Part shown: piece after piece, positions 1 through 11,464 of the stretch
How positions within the stretch are numbered: the stretch's first letter is position 1
How the letters are laid out: every line of letters starts with the position of its first letter
Assembly (NCBI GenBank): GCA_001414345.1
Contig: LLCB01000034.1
Location: 1-64,000, forward strand
Length of the DNA stretch: 64,000 bases
Origin: Hymenoscyphus infarciens
Taxonomy: Eukaryota > Ascomycota > Leotiomycetes > Helotiales > Helotiaceae
Direction of reading: 5' to 3'
Notes under the pieces: generated by a model
Told to the model about the DNA's origin: nothing
What the model saw: the letters and a program-made list of their open reading frames with translations, nothing else
Database searches by the model: none
Translations under genes and position numbers: made by a program

Positions 1-490
1 AGATATATTTAACTAGTTTTAGAATTAAAACTCTTCTAATATAAATAGTAATTATAAATAGCTAGCTATTATAAAGCTTTAAAAGAATAATTTATTATAG
101 CTATTAACGCTTTATATCTAATTTAGTCTTTTAAGAATATTCTTCTTAGTTTTTATAAATATAAATATCTACTAGTTTAATTAAATAATCTCTCTTTTAC
201 TAATAAAGAAGCTAAGCTTATAATAGACGTAAATATACATAATATAATAGCTATATTATATTACTAAGATTTATAAATCTACAAGTATATAAAAAGTAGT
301 AGTAGTAGAGGAAATAAAAGTAAGAACTTTAAAATTTTTATTTTTTTTAATAACTATAACTTCTATAATAATCGAGTATATATAATTTTAGTATAATCGA
401 ATAGCCTTATTATATAATTCTCTTAACTTTAAAGTATAATCAAGTATAAAAGGTGGTAGTAGAGGACGTTGAATTATAGTATATTTAGAC
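1..490. repeat. A/T-rich RIP-like repeat relic
   Basis: The stretch is very A/T-rich, rich in TA dinucleotides and has stops in all frames, which is how RIP-mutated repeats look in filamentous ascomycetes. Composition changes sharply to ordinary sequence near base 485-500. It runs off the left edge. I cannot assign the ancestral element. Confidence 0.6.
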
Positions 491-596
491 GCTGAAATGC
501 TAAAAAGTTGATTTTCCAAAATGTCCGAGAGGGTCGCTAACAGCCACCATAAGCAAGTCTTACCGCAAGGGGAGGAACGACCCAAGGGAAACCAAC

Positions 597-640
597 CCCT
601 GTTCCAAGTGCACCATTTCCCTGTTCCAAGTGCACCATTT
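597..640. repeat. 22-bp tandem duplication
   Basis: A 22-bp unit beginning CCCTGTTCCAAG occurs twice head to tail (597-618 and 619-640) without mismatch. It lies in the gene-poor stretch 491-774, downstream of the pyruvate decarboxylase gene. Apart from this duplication I see nothing in that stretch. Confidence 0.8.
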
Positions 641-774
641 CACAAAACATGCAAAGCAAGTGATACATCATTTTCAAAATCAAGTAGCGATAAACCTCCC
701 ACCCATCAACCCGCAAAACGCCATCATTTACTCATCTAACCAACATGCCTCATGCCCTTTCAAAAGGATAAATT

Positions 775-2787
775 TTAAGCCTTAGCATTCCGAGCAGACG
801 CCGCATCAGCAGTCAACTTCAACGCCCTAGGCGCATCATCCTTAGGTAAATAAATCTCCACAAACTGCAAGACATTCGCAGCATTAAACTCCTCATCCTG
901 GAACAAAGCATTAACCTCCTCCTTGGTCTTAATTTGAAACGTCTTGTAAGTGCCCTCTTTAGCACCAAATACTTTTACGAGGTCTTTGAAGGACCAAGGT
1001 GCAATGTCGTTGTATGAGGCGTCGAAGCCGTGAATGAATCGCTCAATGGTGAATCCGTCGTTGCAGATTACGAAGCTGGGGTGGGTTGTTAGTTACTTTT
1101 AATAGAGGAGGGCAAAGGGAAAAGTGGAACATACATAATAGGTTTCAATCCCAAACGAATAATAGTACTCAACTCCTGAACCGTAAGTTGAAAACTACCA
1201 TCACCCACAAAAAGCACCGTCCTCCTCTTCTCATCCGCATCCCTCGCTGCTAGTGCCGCACCCTGGCAAGCACCAACACTATAACCAATACTTCCCCAAA
1301 GCACCTGACTAATAGCAGTAACAGCCTTAGGAAACTTGGTCTCCCAAATTCCGAAGTTCGCGGTTCCAGTTTCCGTGATGACGATATCTTCTTCTTTGAG
1401 AAATTCGCCTACTTTGGGCCAAATCCAGGCTTGGGTGATGGTTTGGGATGAGTCCTCGTTCTCTTCGATTTTGTTCTTTGCGACGGGACCAGGGACGAGG
1501 GAGAGTTGACGGAGGTCGATTTTGTTGATTACCTTTCGGAGGACGCCGCGCATGTGGACACCGGGGTACTCGGAATAGCGGACTGTTATATGGGTACTGT
1601 GGAAATCGATGGTGTTTAGTTGAGAGGTTTTGTATGAGAAACCAGCAGTGTTGAAATCCGACTGCACATTTTATTAGTTTATTGCTCAAACTGAGATGTT
1701 TTCGGCTTACTTTGATGGCTCCGATTGTCAATATGAGATCTGCCGACTCCACACGTTGCTTGACCTCTGGTTGAGATCCGTCACCAGCGTAGACTCCGCC
1801 GTAGCTTCTGTGGGTTTCGTCGACTGCACCTTTGCCCATTGGTGTGACGAAAGTGGGGAGATTTGTTTTGTCGATGAGATCGTGGACTTCCTCTAGAACT
1901 CGATGTCTTACCGCGCAAGCGTCTACTAAGATGATGGGATTCTTTGCTGCAATCAGATACTTGAGTACAACATCCACGACGTAGTCTTCTCTGTCTGGCT
2001 CGTTGACTGGGTAATGCAGGTTGATTGGCGTCTCCAGTCTGGCACCTTCCACCTTCTTTTCAACCATATCGGTTGGAAACATGATGTAAACTGGTCTTGA
2101 CAAGATCCAACATTGTTGCAGGGCGTTATCAATCTGAGCAGCAATAGTTCCGGGATCGTTCAGCTTTTCCACACAACATGAGATATTGGCGCTCATGTCA
2201 GCAAAAACGTTGAAGTTGCCATTTCCGAGTGTGTGGTGTAGTAATGAGCCGTCACGTTGAGATGCGGTTGATGGACATCCCACGATATGAACGACAGGAA
2301 CATGTTCTGAGTAGGCGCCAGCGAGAGCATTGACTGCTGAAAGTTCTCCAACCCCAAAGGTAGTCACCATTGCTGAAATACCCTTGACTCTGGCATAGCC
2401 ATCTGAAGCATAGCCTGTGGAAAAGTTAGAATTATTCTGAAACCTCAAAAGCTGTTTCTCTCTTTTCTCGCAGGAACATGCGATTTTGAAAAATGATAAG
2501 ATGAGAATCGGTGGAATATTTGGCAGTGAACAGCTGCGAGTTCAACCCCATTTTTACTCCCCGACAGAGCTGAGAGAACTAGATAATGGAAACTAACCTG
2601 CGTTCAACTCGTTGACATTGCCAACCCATTTCATGTTGGCTTTTGATATGTAGTCAAGAGCTACCAGATTGTAGTCTCCCGGGACACCATGTACAGATCG
2701 TACACCCACCTGGTGTAGTCTTGTGAAGAGGTATTCAGCCACATCGACGGGCGACTTCAAATTAGAAGTCCTGTAGTCTTCTGTCAT
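775..2787 (-). CDS. Pyruvate decarboxylase
   Basis: Thiamine-diphosphate enzyme that converts pyruvate to acetaldehyde and CO2 in the cytosol. Four exons read on the minus strand: 2787-2598, 2414-1711, 1661-1135 and 1075-775. All splice sites are GT-AG, giving 573 residues, close to the usual 560-570. The N-terminus has the catalytic glutamate in [14 protein letters not shown], followed by the paired histidines in LLHHTLGNG. The cofactor motif GDGS begins the C-terminal domain and ends at ICNDGFTIE, with N-D where many relatives have N-N. The donor at 1134 (GTATGT) is preferred because it rebuilds the usual run GLKPIIFVICNDG across the last intron. The third domain ends after an alanine-rich tail. 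The gene has its own promoter and no obvious operon-like partner. A related indolepyruvate or phenylpyruvate decarboxylase is possible. Confidence 0.93.
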
Positions 2788-3234
2788 TTTGATATCAGGT
2801 GAGGGGAATCGATTGATGGATTGATTGAGAGATAAGAGAGATGATTGAGTGTGTATTTGAAGAGACTATCTTTGAATACGTAGGAGGGTATATATATGTA
2901 TATATATATAAGAAAGTAATGGTGAATGATGAATAATGAAAGCTAATGTAACCTAACGGCGAATACCTAGACCCTTTGCCGCACGCAGAAATTTTGGCTA
3001 TTCTGTACAATCAGCCCACCCTTAAGTTGGCGATATCGCCCGCATCATCCCGCATGACGCAGACCAAGAAACCACGCCATATGCATCAGGGTGCCGGCTA
3101 GACTAAACAGTTCCCAGATAAAAATGTTAGCAACGTATAAGAGGGCCGCCGAGGGAGGGCCGTGGGGGTCTGTGAGGGTCTGTGAGGGTCTATGAGGGTC
3201 TACTTCGGTTTGAAGGTTTTTGTCAATTTTTTGG
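2788..3234. other. Promoter region of the pyruvate decarboxylase gene
   Basis: No gene seen. It contains a TA-rich tract (about 2889-2912) close to the gene start. Further out, a G-rich triplication of a roughly 10-bp unit (GTCTGTGAGG-like) lies at about 3168-3201, just outside the hAT-like element. Confidence 0.5.
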
Positions 3235-3242
3235 ATCGCGAT

Positions 3243-3824
3243 TAGGGATGTTACCTTTACGAAAAGCCAAGGTGCAATACGAATAAAGCATAAAGTAAGG
3301 CCAAATAAGCCATATGCTTTATTATATTGCCAAGAGTTTCATTAGCCAATAGGAAGCCTCCATTTCCTGTCACGTGCTAGCGCTTACTTCGCTTACTCGA
3401 AAATTTTCTGCTTTAGAACTTCTTTCCTAAAATAACATTTTTCTACAACACTATAAGTAGCTTAAAGCACGACGACGACGACGACTACGACGACGACGAC
3501 GACTACGACGACGACGACCACTACGACGACGACGACGACCACGACGACTACGACGACCACGACGACCACGACGACCACGACGACGAAGACGAAGATAATA
3601 AGAGCGATGACGATTCTAGGAATAGCTTTAATTATTCTATATAATTATTCTAGATAATTATATTATAAATCATTACTTTTATACTAAAAGGCTACATTTT
3701 AGTACTATATTTATACACTTTTATGCCTAAAATTTATCCTATAATAACGCTAACAGCTATATTACGCTTTACGCCAAATGAGCGTTTCGTATTGCTTTAC
3801 GAAACGTAAGAATAAGCATCCCTA
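3243..3824. mobile_element. Short non-autonomous hAT-like element (MITE)
   Basis: The 582-bp segment starts with TAGGGATG and ends with its exact reverse complement CATCCCTA. It is flanked on both sides by the 8-bp sequence ATCGCGAT (3235-3242 and 3825-3832). An 8-bp target duplication and a (T/C)AGGG-type terminus are diagnostic of the hAT superfamily; the TIR matches the well-known Ac-type end. Subterminal motifs (a CAATACGAA-like run) recur in inverted order near both ends. The inside is noncoding and includes a CGA/ACG microsatellite. One caution: the duplicated octamer is itself a palindrome, so it could instead be counted as part of a longer 16-bp inverted repeat. Confidence 0.75.
3464..3594. 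repeat. (ACG/CGA)n trinucleotide microsatellite
   Basis: About 130 bp of interrupted CGA/CTA/CCA trinucleotides inside the hAT-like element. Every unit keeps the ACGA frame with T or C substitutions at one position. It is noncoding as far as I can see. Confidence 0.9.
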
Positions 3825-3832
3825 ATCGCGAT

Positions 3833-4249
3833 GGCCTCAGGTGGAGTTGGGCGATCGAGAAATCGAAGGAAGAGGGGAGAGAGTGCTGGGAGCTGCGAAG
3901 TTGCGAGGTCCGGTCTTGGCGTGAGTGGGGCCGCAAATTCTCGTCAGCCTTACAGAGCCTCGCCTTGATTAGCCAATCACACGCGGCTGAGATATCTCCG
4001 CTTTTGCCTTGATATATTTGGGAATCTCACGATATGGCATCCATCTCGATGCAACCAGCCTTGCTCTAACCCACTCCAATGTCGCGGTGAGCAGAATAAC
4101 CTTTCCTTCGTGGTGTGATGCGACCAAGCTCATCCATAGACCATAGCAGACCGAATCTCTCCGCATCCACTTCTCTCAGCGCTTCACGCGATTCCCGCCA
4201 TACGAGATTGCCTCCTTCTTGATTGTTTCGAACCACAATCACTCACGCG
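3833..4249. other. Upstream region of the Pif1-like gene
   Basis: Ordinary composition, with no recognisable gene. The reading frames here are short, code for nothing I recognise and lack splice support. It presumably holds the promoter and leader of the helicase gene. Confidence 0.4.
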
Positions 4250-6528
4250 ATGGCGAAGAAACGAAAGGCCGCATACGTTGTCCTCGTAGGAAAAATACCA
4301 GGCATTTATCAGGATTGGACTCGATGCGAGGAACAGACCTCAGGGTTTCCTGGGGCCAGGTTCCAAGGTTTCAATACACTCGACCAAGCTACGACGGCCT
4401 GGCAGGAGCATCTGAAATCCATAACGCCGACTGGGGCAGCATATGCGGCGGCGCATCCAAACGGAGCGGTGCCGAACCCTCTCGAGCTGTTCAATCCCCA
4501 GGAGGACAAGATTCGTGGAAGCAAAAGACCTTTGGAGGAGGCAATGATTGATCTCACCAGCAGCAGTCCCCTCAGCGCAGAACCAGCAGAAAAGAAGCAA
4601 CGAACCGAGGAGAGTACCATTCAAAAGATCGTCAACTCTGCTTCTTCGAAATGTACCGAAGTCTTAAAGACTCTCGGAATCGGTTCGCCCGCTCCACCAT
4701 CGATTGTCAACCCGGAGATGTTGGAGGACGAAGAAGAACAACTCGAGCTCACAAACGCGCAAAATGCTGTTGTGAATCTGGCCTTGCAGCAGCATAACAT
4801 TTTTCTGACTGGAGCGGCGGGTAGTGGGAAAACTGTGACTCTTAAAGAAATCATACGGAGACTCGAAACTCGCTACCCAACCGTCGCGCCAAAACACATC
4901 CCCACAGTACAGGTTATAGCTCCAACAGGTATCGCGGCTTTACCACTGAATGGAAGAACAACATATTCATTTGCTGGATGGAATCCAGACTCTCTACAGA
5001 AGCCGATGGAAGGATTGTTCGACAGGGTCAAGTCAACCACTGTTGAAGCAGTGACCAATCTCCAGGTTCTGATTATCGAGGAAGTCTCCATGGTCGAGAA
5101 TCAGTTTCTAGAAAGACTCAACAGATTGTTCCAGTATATCTTGTTTTCAAACCTTGCCTTTGGTGGAAAACAAGTCATATTCGTCGGTGATTTTCATCAG
5201 TTACCACCTGTCAAACCTTTTGAGTATTGTATCGAATGCGGGCAACCAATGTCAAAGCAAGGTTCGAGCTACAAGTGCAAAGAAGAGACACTACAGTACG
5301 AACGTGCGTGTCACGGCTCGAAATTTGTGGCAGGGGACAAATGGGCGTTCAAAGCCCAGGTGTGGGCGGATCTAAAGCTTCGACATGTTAAGCTCGAACA
5401 GATTCATCGTCAAAAGGATACAAGGTTCCAAGATGTTTTGAACAAGCTCCGTAATGGTTTGTTATTGGACGATCATGAGTGGGATGATCTTGAGAGGTCA
5501 AAGGATCTACCCAAGGGTGCATTTGCTGTTAGACTCATGTCTCGGCTAAATCAAGTCAAGCGGTTTAATGACATGGAACTAGCCAAATTGAGGACGGAGG
5601 AGAAATCTTGGGTTGCCTTTGATACCTGTGTGAAGAAATTCTACGAGGAATCTGACAAGTTCCCACCACGGTAAGCTTCATTGTGAAGTTACTGGCCTAT
5701 TAGCATTTCTGGCTTAGTAACTCCGCTATCATACCAGTAGGAAAAGTGCTAACTCGGAGCGTGTTGGGATTTAGTTCTACTGCAATAGCTGCCAAGGTCA
5801 AAGAGTTCAGGGAATCTCTCAAAGATCATCGTTTCCAAACCGAACTGACCTTGAAGATTGGTGCAAAGGTCGTTCTTCTCCACAACCTAAACCCCAAGCT
5901 TGGTCTTGTCAACGGCTCCCAAGGTCAAGTAGTAGGATTTGCAAACACGGAATCGTGGCCAGACAAAGACGAAAGCCATTGGAAGCAGATGTGCTCCATG
6001 GATTTCACCAGCAAAAATGGCTATTTCAGACCAATTGTTAAATTTGCGAATGGAAAGACACAGGCTATTCCACATATCATACACGATTCAACCAAGATCT
6101 CTGGCCAGGATCGTTATCTCGTTTCTAGATCTCAGATACCGCTAACACTGGCATGGGCTTTGTCGATACACAAATCACAAGGCATGACCTTACAGTATGC
6201 CGAAGTCTCTTCTAGGGACATTTTCGAGACGGGTCAACTTTATGTTGGTGTATCGAGGGTAACCACACTCGACGGTCTCATTGTGACGGGGTTCTCGAGA
6301 GAGAAGACGGAAATGGATACCGAGGTTTTGGAGTTTTACAATAAAACCGCATGGGAGAATTTGGGTCCGTCCAACATTCCTAGCTCTTTAATCAAGACGG
6401 AGGAAAAGCAGCCAGAGAAGGTTGCTCGTGGTGTTACCAAGACTGCCGCGACAAGTTTGGCACCACCACAGAGTCTCAGAGATCGCGAAATTATCGAGAT
6501 TCTGGATAGTGATGATGAGGCTGATTGA
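4250..6528 (+). CDS. Pif1-type DNA helicase with RNase H1-like N-terminal domain
   Basis: ATP-dependent 5'-3' helicase of the Pif1/Rrm3 family (genome maintenance). The start is taken at MAKKRK. Residues about 6-55 (YVVLVGKIPGIYQDW...FQGFNTLDQA) match the RNase H1 hybrid-binding (viroplasmin-like) fold. A disordered acidic linker follows. The helicase core begins with Walker A GAAGSGKT near residue 190, then APTGIAAL and the Walker B region VLIIEEVSM. Next comes GDFHQLPPV, a small cysteine-bearing insert (CIECGQPMSKQ...CKEE), and after the intron GAKVVLL, LSIHKSQGMTL and LYVGVSR. The intron is not settled. The clear donor is GTAAGC at 5671, but the nearest acceptors (5737, 5740) shift the frame. 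An acceptor ending at 5759 restores it and gives 729 residues. A frameshift cannot be excluded. Confidence 0.85.
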
Positions 6529-7789
6529 CGATAAACACTATCGTTCACGATGTTTCTTGACCGAAATGTGCTGGGCGTTGTGTGCACACCTCTCGCCTCC
6601 TACTCGCCGTGGATTCTAACATCAAAGGCATTACAAAGGGAACTCGCTTCCTCGGCCAACCGCAGACTCCTCAAAGACACAGGCAGCAGGCTAAATGGGA
6701 GCGAAGAAGTAAATGTTTCAGAAGAAGAAAATCAAGAAACTGGTATGTTCAAGTTTAAACCATTGTATGTCAGACAACATTGGAATTTGTGCAATTCTCA
6801 ATAGGTCGCTCTGGATACAGCTCTCGCACCAGGATATCGCGCAGTGACATGTTTGGCTTTTCTCACCGTGATGAGATTGGAGTTGATTATGTTTAGCTTC
6901 GTAATACATGCGTGCGAGGATTATTAGGATCAAGTAGGTAGCCTAGGGTAGCTGGGCTGAGGCATAACAATGACACACATAATTGGATTGTCTGTGATAA
7001 AGTATTAGTCGAGTGATATCTACGGGGTTCGCGAAGATAGGCGTCAAAACAAATATACTCTTTCGAGTATTCCCGTAGATGTAACGGTGTAATGCTATCT
7101 ATCTCTCCATCACCATTACAACCTCAAAATTTCGCTTATATTGAGCCAATATGATACTCGGTCTGATCATTCGAAGCTTGAGGTCATTGCCGTTCGCCTC
7201 TCTTCGCTACCGGGAATTTTCCTGGTTGTCAGTGACTTCATATTACTTCACGAATCACCATCTTAGGTGATAACTGCCTGCCATTCTGAGAATTTTGATA
7301 TCCGTCCCATTTACGCTGACTCCATTGAAGGTACTCGAGTAGTACCCAGAACGGGCTTCAGACTTCACGCCACGAAGGGAGTTTTGCTAAATCCCCTGAC
7401 CCTGTTAACTAAATCGCCTAATTCTAAACCTGATTAGACACTCCTACTACGCGCGTAGCATACTAATCTTCTATTCCAAGGGATGGTGACCTGGTTTTTT
7501 GGGTTAGGGTTAGATAGGGTTAGAGCTCGGGTTTTGGTTAGAGCTAGGGTTAAGGCTAGTGAGATTTAATTTGAGTTACTATATACTTATATGTACTTAG
7601 TACCTAGTGCTCGCTGGTGTTCGCGACCGGAAAACGTCCCAACTTGGTTAGCTCGGGCGATTTAGTCAAAAGGGTCAACAAAAGACCCGACCGCCAAGGC
7701 CCTAAAGTCTACCCCTACACACCCACCAACGCGTCTCCCAGGTCGCCCTCGATATAGAGGTAACGCGATAATGATAATACAAAACCACG
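6529..7789. other. Intergenic region between helicase and SMC6 genes
   Basis: About 1.26 kb with no recognisable gene. The reading frame at 6550-6804 has no family signature. The right part contains a telomere-like G-rich tract (listed separately), followed by the SMC6 promoter. Confidence 0.5.
7501..7556. repeat. Degenerate telomere-like TTAGGG tract
   Basis: GGGTTAGGGTTAGATAGGG is followed by several more GGGTTA/GGTTAGAG variants. Only the first units are exact copies of the fungal telomere repeat. It lies between two housekeeping genes, so it is an interstitial tract and not a chromosome end. Confidence 0.55.
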
Positions 7790-10700
7790 ATGGCGCCCAT
7801 CAACAAACGAGCGCGGAGAGTTGTCGAAGAGGAAGATGGCGATATGTCATCTAGCCGTCGACGAGATCCCGTAAGTATCTAGATAATGCCTCTTGATCTT
7901 TACTAACTGCGCATCGCAGAGTCGTAAAAAAGTACGCCTATCGAATGACTCGAGACCTGCCCGCGAGGAAAGCGAGTCTAGCAGCAGCGAAGATGATCCC
8001 GAGGAGGGCAATGGTTTCTCTAATGCTCCTGCGGCCACGCAGTATGAGGAGATGCGAGATGCGGGCTGGCGCCATCTTGCACACGCAGACCAGGACGATG
8101 AAAGGGCCACACAAAAACTCAAAGAGAAGCTCATCGCACGAAGACAATTTATTGGGGAAAACCACGCGGCGGATAATGCCATCATCCTAGATATAACCTG
8201 TGTCAACTTTATGTGCCACGAGAAGCTATACGTTCAATTGGGGCCTCTGATCAATTTCGTCGTGGGCATGAATGGAAGTGGCAAGAGTGCTGTGCTGACT
8301 GCCATCACCTTATGCCTTGGAGGAAAGGCTTCATCGACTAACCGAGGCGCAAGCATAAAAAGTTTGATCAAATCCGGCGAGGAACATGCAGCCCTAATTG
8401 TCAAACTCAAGAACCAAGGTAACGACGCCTACCAGCCGGATATCTACGGTAAGGCAATTATCATTGAGCGACACTTCTCGAGAAGTGGTAATACTTCATG
8501 GAAACTCAAAAACGAGTTTGGCAAAATCGTATCAAACAGAAAGGGCGATGTGGATGATATGATTGAGTACTATCAACTCCAGGTTGATAATCCTATGAAC
8601 GTCTTGACCCAGGATGCCGCCAAGACATTTATCACCAAATCCAACCCTGCGCAAAAGTATAAATTCTTTGTCGAGGGCGTTCAGCTGGAGGCTTTGGACA
8701 ACGATTACAAACTGGTTTCGGACACCTGCGATCAAATTTCCGAAAAACTTTCAGATTCTAAAGGTAACATCGATGATCTCCAGAAAGTAGCTGAGAAAGC
8801 CGCGGAAAAGTCCAACGCTGTGAAGGCGCATGAAGGTCTGAGAGCCAAAGCTAAAAAGATACGACAGCAAGCAGCTTGGGCACAGGTTGAAGAAGTCGAG
8901 CGGACATTGACTGAAAGAGAAGGTCTCTTGGTGGAAGCACAAAACGCTGTAACTCAGCAAGAGGCCGTCGCAGATGAAAAAGGGAGATACTTCACCGTGG
9001 TTGATGAGAGACTGGAGGCAATGCGGCGGCGCGAGGAGGAGATCCGAGAAGAAGAAGGCCCCATCAGAGAAGAGGAGCAAGCGGCCAAAGAAGAGCACGA
9101 CAAAGTCAAGAATGTCATGGAAAAACTGAGGGCTGATCGCCAGCGCATCAAGGCTAGTATTCAGGAAAATGATCGAAAGGTCAAGGCTATCCAAAACGAC
9201 ATTGATAAGGAAGTACGACTTTTGGAAGCTGCGAATGGAGGAGCTCAATCTGTAAAACAAGCAGAAATTGAAGAAGCCGAGCAGCAACTCACAAACACCC
9301 AAGGAACGCAGAGACAACTCGAGGCCGAAATACCACAGCTACAGGGAAATTGCAAAGATGCACAAGCCGATTTGGAAAGAGCGGCGAAATTAGTTACCGA
9401 CAAAGGTCAAGAAATCAATGCTGCCAGGGCGCGACAGAAGAATCTGGGCCAAGGACAAGGTCATCCACTGTCGGGGTTTGATCCTAAGCTAGAAACCCTC
9501 CTCAGGATGATCAATACTGAGCGGGGCTTTCGAGAGAAACCTATTGGGCCTATTGGCACGCACATCAAAATCCGGGATCCCTTTTGGTCGCAAATGCTGG
9601 AGTCTATCTTTGGGAACACGCTCAATGGCTTCATCGTAACAAGCAAGGCTGATCAACAATTGCTTACGAACCTCAAACGCAGGGCCAATTTGGATGTTCA
9701 TTGGATTCCAGTTATTATAGGCAATCACCAGCATATCGATACAACTGCACATGAACCAGATGGACAATATCTTACCGTATTACGACTCCTGGAGATTGAC
9801 AACGAGCTTGTCAGAAACCATCTGATAATCAGCAACATGATCGAGCAATCTCTACTCGCCAAAACCCGTGCTGAAGGATCTAAAATCATGTATGAAGGCG
9901 CAGAAGTCCCGCTGAGAAATGCGAAAGCATGCTATACCCCTCACGACAGCCGAAGACAGTTTGGTCATCGTATGGGTTACTTGGGCCGTAACTACAACCA
10001 AGACATTGGCCCCGTCAACATCAAGATAAACCAGAGGCCGCGAATGCGTACAGATATTGATCGCCAAATCGCTCATCAGCGAGATATGGTAACCCAACTG
10101 GAGCGTGAAGGCAACCAACTCGAAAACCAACGTCGCCAAGCACAAGGGGCATTGCAAACATGCAAGCAAGCTCTCGTGAAGAATGACCGAGACCGGAAGA
10201 CGTTGAAGGTAAAGATTCAGAAGATCCAAGAGAAGATTGAAGATCTCAAAGCTCAATTGGACCAATATAACGTCCAAGATGGCCGATTGGATGGTCTTCG
10301 GGAAGAATTGCAAGAGCAAAAGAATGAGCAAACCATTGACCAAGGTCAATATGGTGACGTCAGCCTGGAAATGCAGAATTGCAATGCCGATGCTCTGGAA
10401 AAGAAGCGAAAATTGGATGAAGTCAAACTACGCGTTCAAGAACATGAAAGCCAGATGTTCAAAATTCAAGGTAAACTTGCGAATGGCACTCAAGCTCGCA
10501 AACAGGCTCTGGAGGAAAAGAATGCCCACATTGCGGCGATCCAAGAAAAAAAGGACGAGGTCCTTCGCTGGGAAAGAAAGCGAGCCCAAGCCGAAGAATC
10601 TGTTCGGGAATTCATTCAGGGAGCCAGCCAAATCTCTGTTCGGGTACCAGTGCCTCCTGGTGAGACCACTCAGTCTTTGGATGCTAAACTGGGCGCACTC

Positions 10701-11464
10701 AAGAATCAGCTTAGAGAGCGAGAAAAACGCCAAGGCGGCACCGATGAGGAAATCCACAATAAAGCAGCGGAAGCGAGGCTAAATTTCGAAAACGCGCGAG
10801 CTGGTAGACAGGAAATGGAGGATCTACTTGATGTTCTCCGACATTCCTTTGCTATGCGAATGGACATGTTCCGACGCTTTCAGAGATTCATTTCGGCTCG
10901 ATCACGAATTAATTTCAATTACCTGCTCAGTGAGAGAGCATTCCGAGGAAAGCTTACTATTGACCATCAGGCGAGATTACTTGATGTCCATGTTGAGCCG
11001 GATGAGACGACCAAGAGTGGGAAAGGCCGGAAAACCAAAACGCTTTCTGGTGGTGAGAAGTCGTTTGCCTCGATTTGCTTGCTTCTTGCTCTTTGGGAGG
11101 CTATGGGTGCTCCGCTGAGATGTCTGGATGAATATGATGTCTTCATGGATGATGTGAACAGAGATGTTAGCACGAGGATGATTGTAAGTTGAATCATGCA
11201 CCCATTCAATTCTCACTTTCTAACAAAATACAGATCAGCGCTGCTCGTCGGTCGGTCGGAAGACAATTTATCTTGATTACTCCCAAGGGCTTGGGCGAGG
11301 GTGCTGGAGATGGGGACGAAGATGTCAGAATCATCAAGTAAGTTCTTTCCCCGTACTGTTCAAAAGAGGATATCGACGTGGAATTCCCCTAACAAATTTA
11401 TAGATTGACAGATCCTCGAAAGAAAGACCAGCAACAGATTGATGAAATGTTGCAAAGAGCTTAG
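7790..11464 (+). CDS. SMC6: SMC6, structural maintenance of chromosomes protein 6
   Basis: ATPase subunit of the nuclear SMC5/6 complex, which acts in recombinational repair and sister-chromatid resolution. Four exons: 7790-7870, 7920-11183, 11234-11337 and 11404-11464. All have GT-AG sites, with branch sequence TACTAAC in the first intron, and together give 1,169 residues, normal for SMC6. The N-terminal Walker A region reads GMNGSGKSAVLTA and is followed by LCLGGKAS and the SMC6-typical NPMNVLTQDAAKTF. Two long coiled-coil arms rich in Q, E and K flank a hinge of about 200 residues. The C-terminal head has the ABC signature LSGGEKSFASI and Walker B PLRCLDEYDVFMDDVNR. The 27-residue first exon is basic and acidic. 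Nothing looks broken. Confidence 0.96.

Noticed and set aside
1327..2448. The whole 373-codon minus frame in the PDC gene as one exon
   Set aside because: Its last 110 residues read through an intron into an unrelated arginine/proline-rich frame; the spliced model restores the PDC family sequence.
3464..3594. CGA/ACG array considered as a CRISPR or satellite
   Set aside because: The 3-bp period without spacers is a plain microsatellite inside a transposon.
6550..6804. 84-codon frame after the Pif1 gene
   Set aside because: No recognisable domain and no promoter or splice context.
8751..9317. Long antisense open frame inside SMC6
   Set aside because: It is the reverse shadow of the coiled-coil coding region, has no family motif, and the sense gene is certain.
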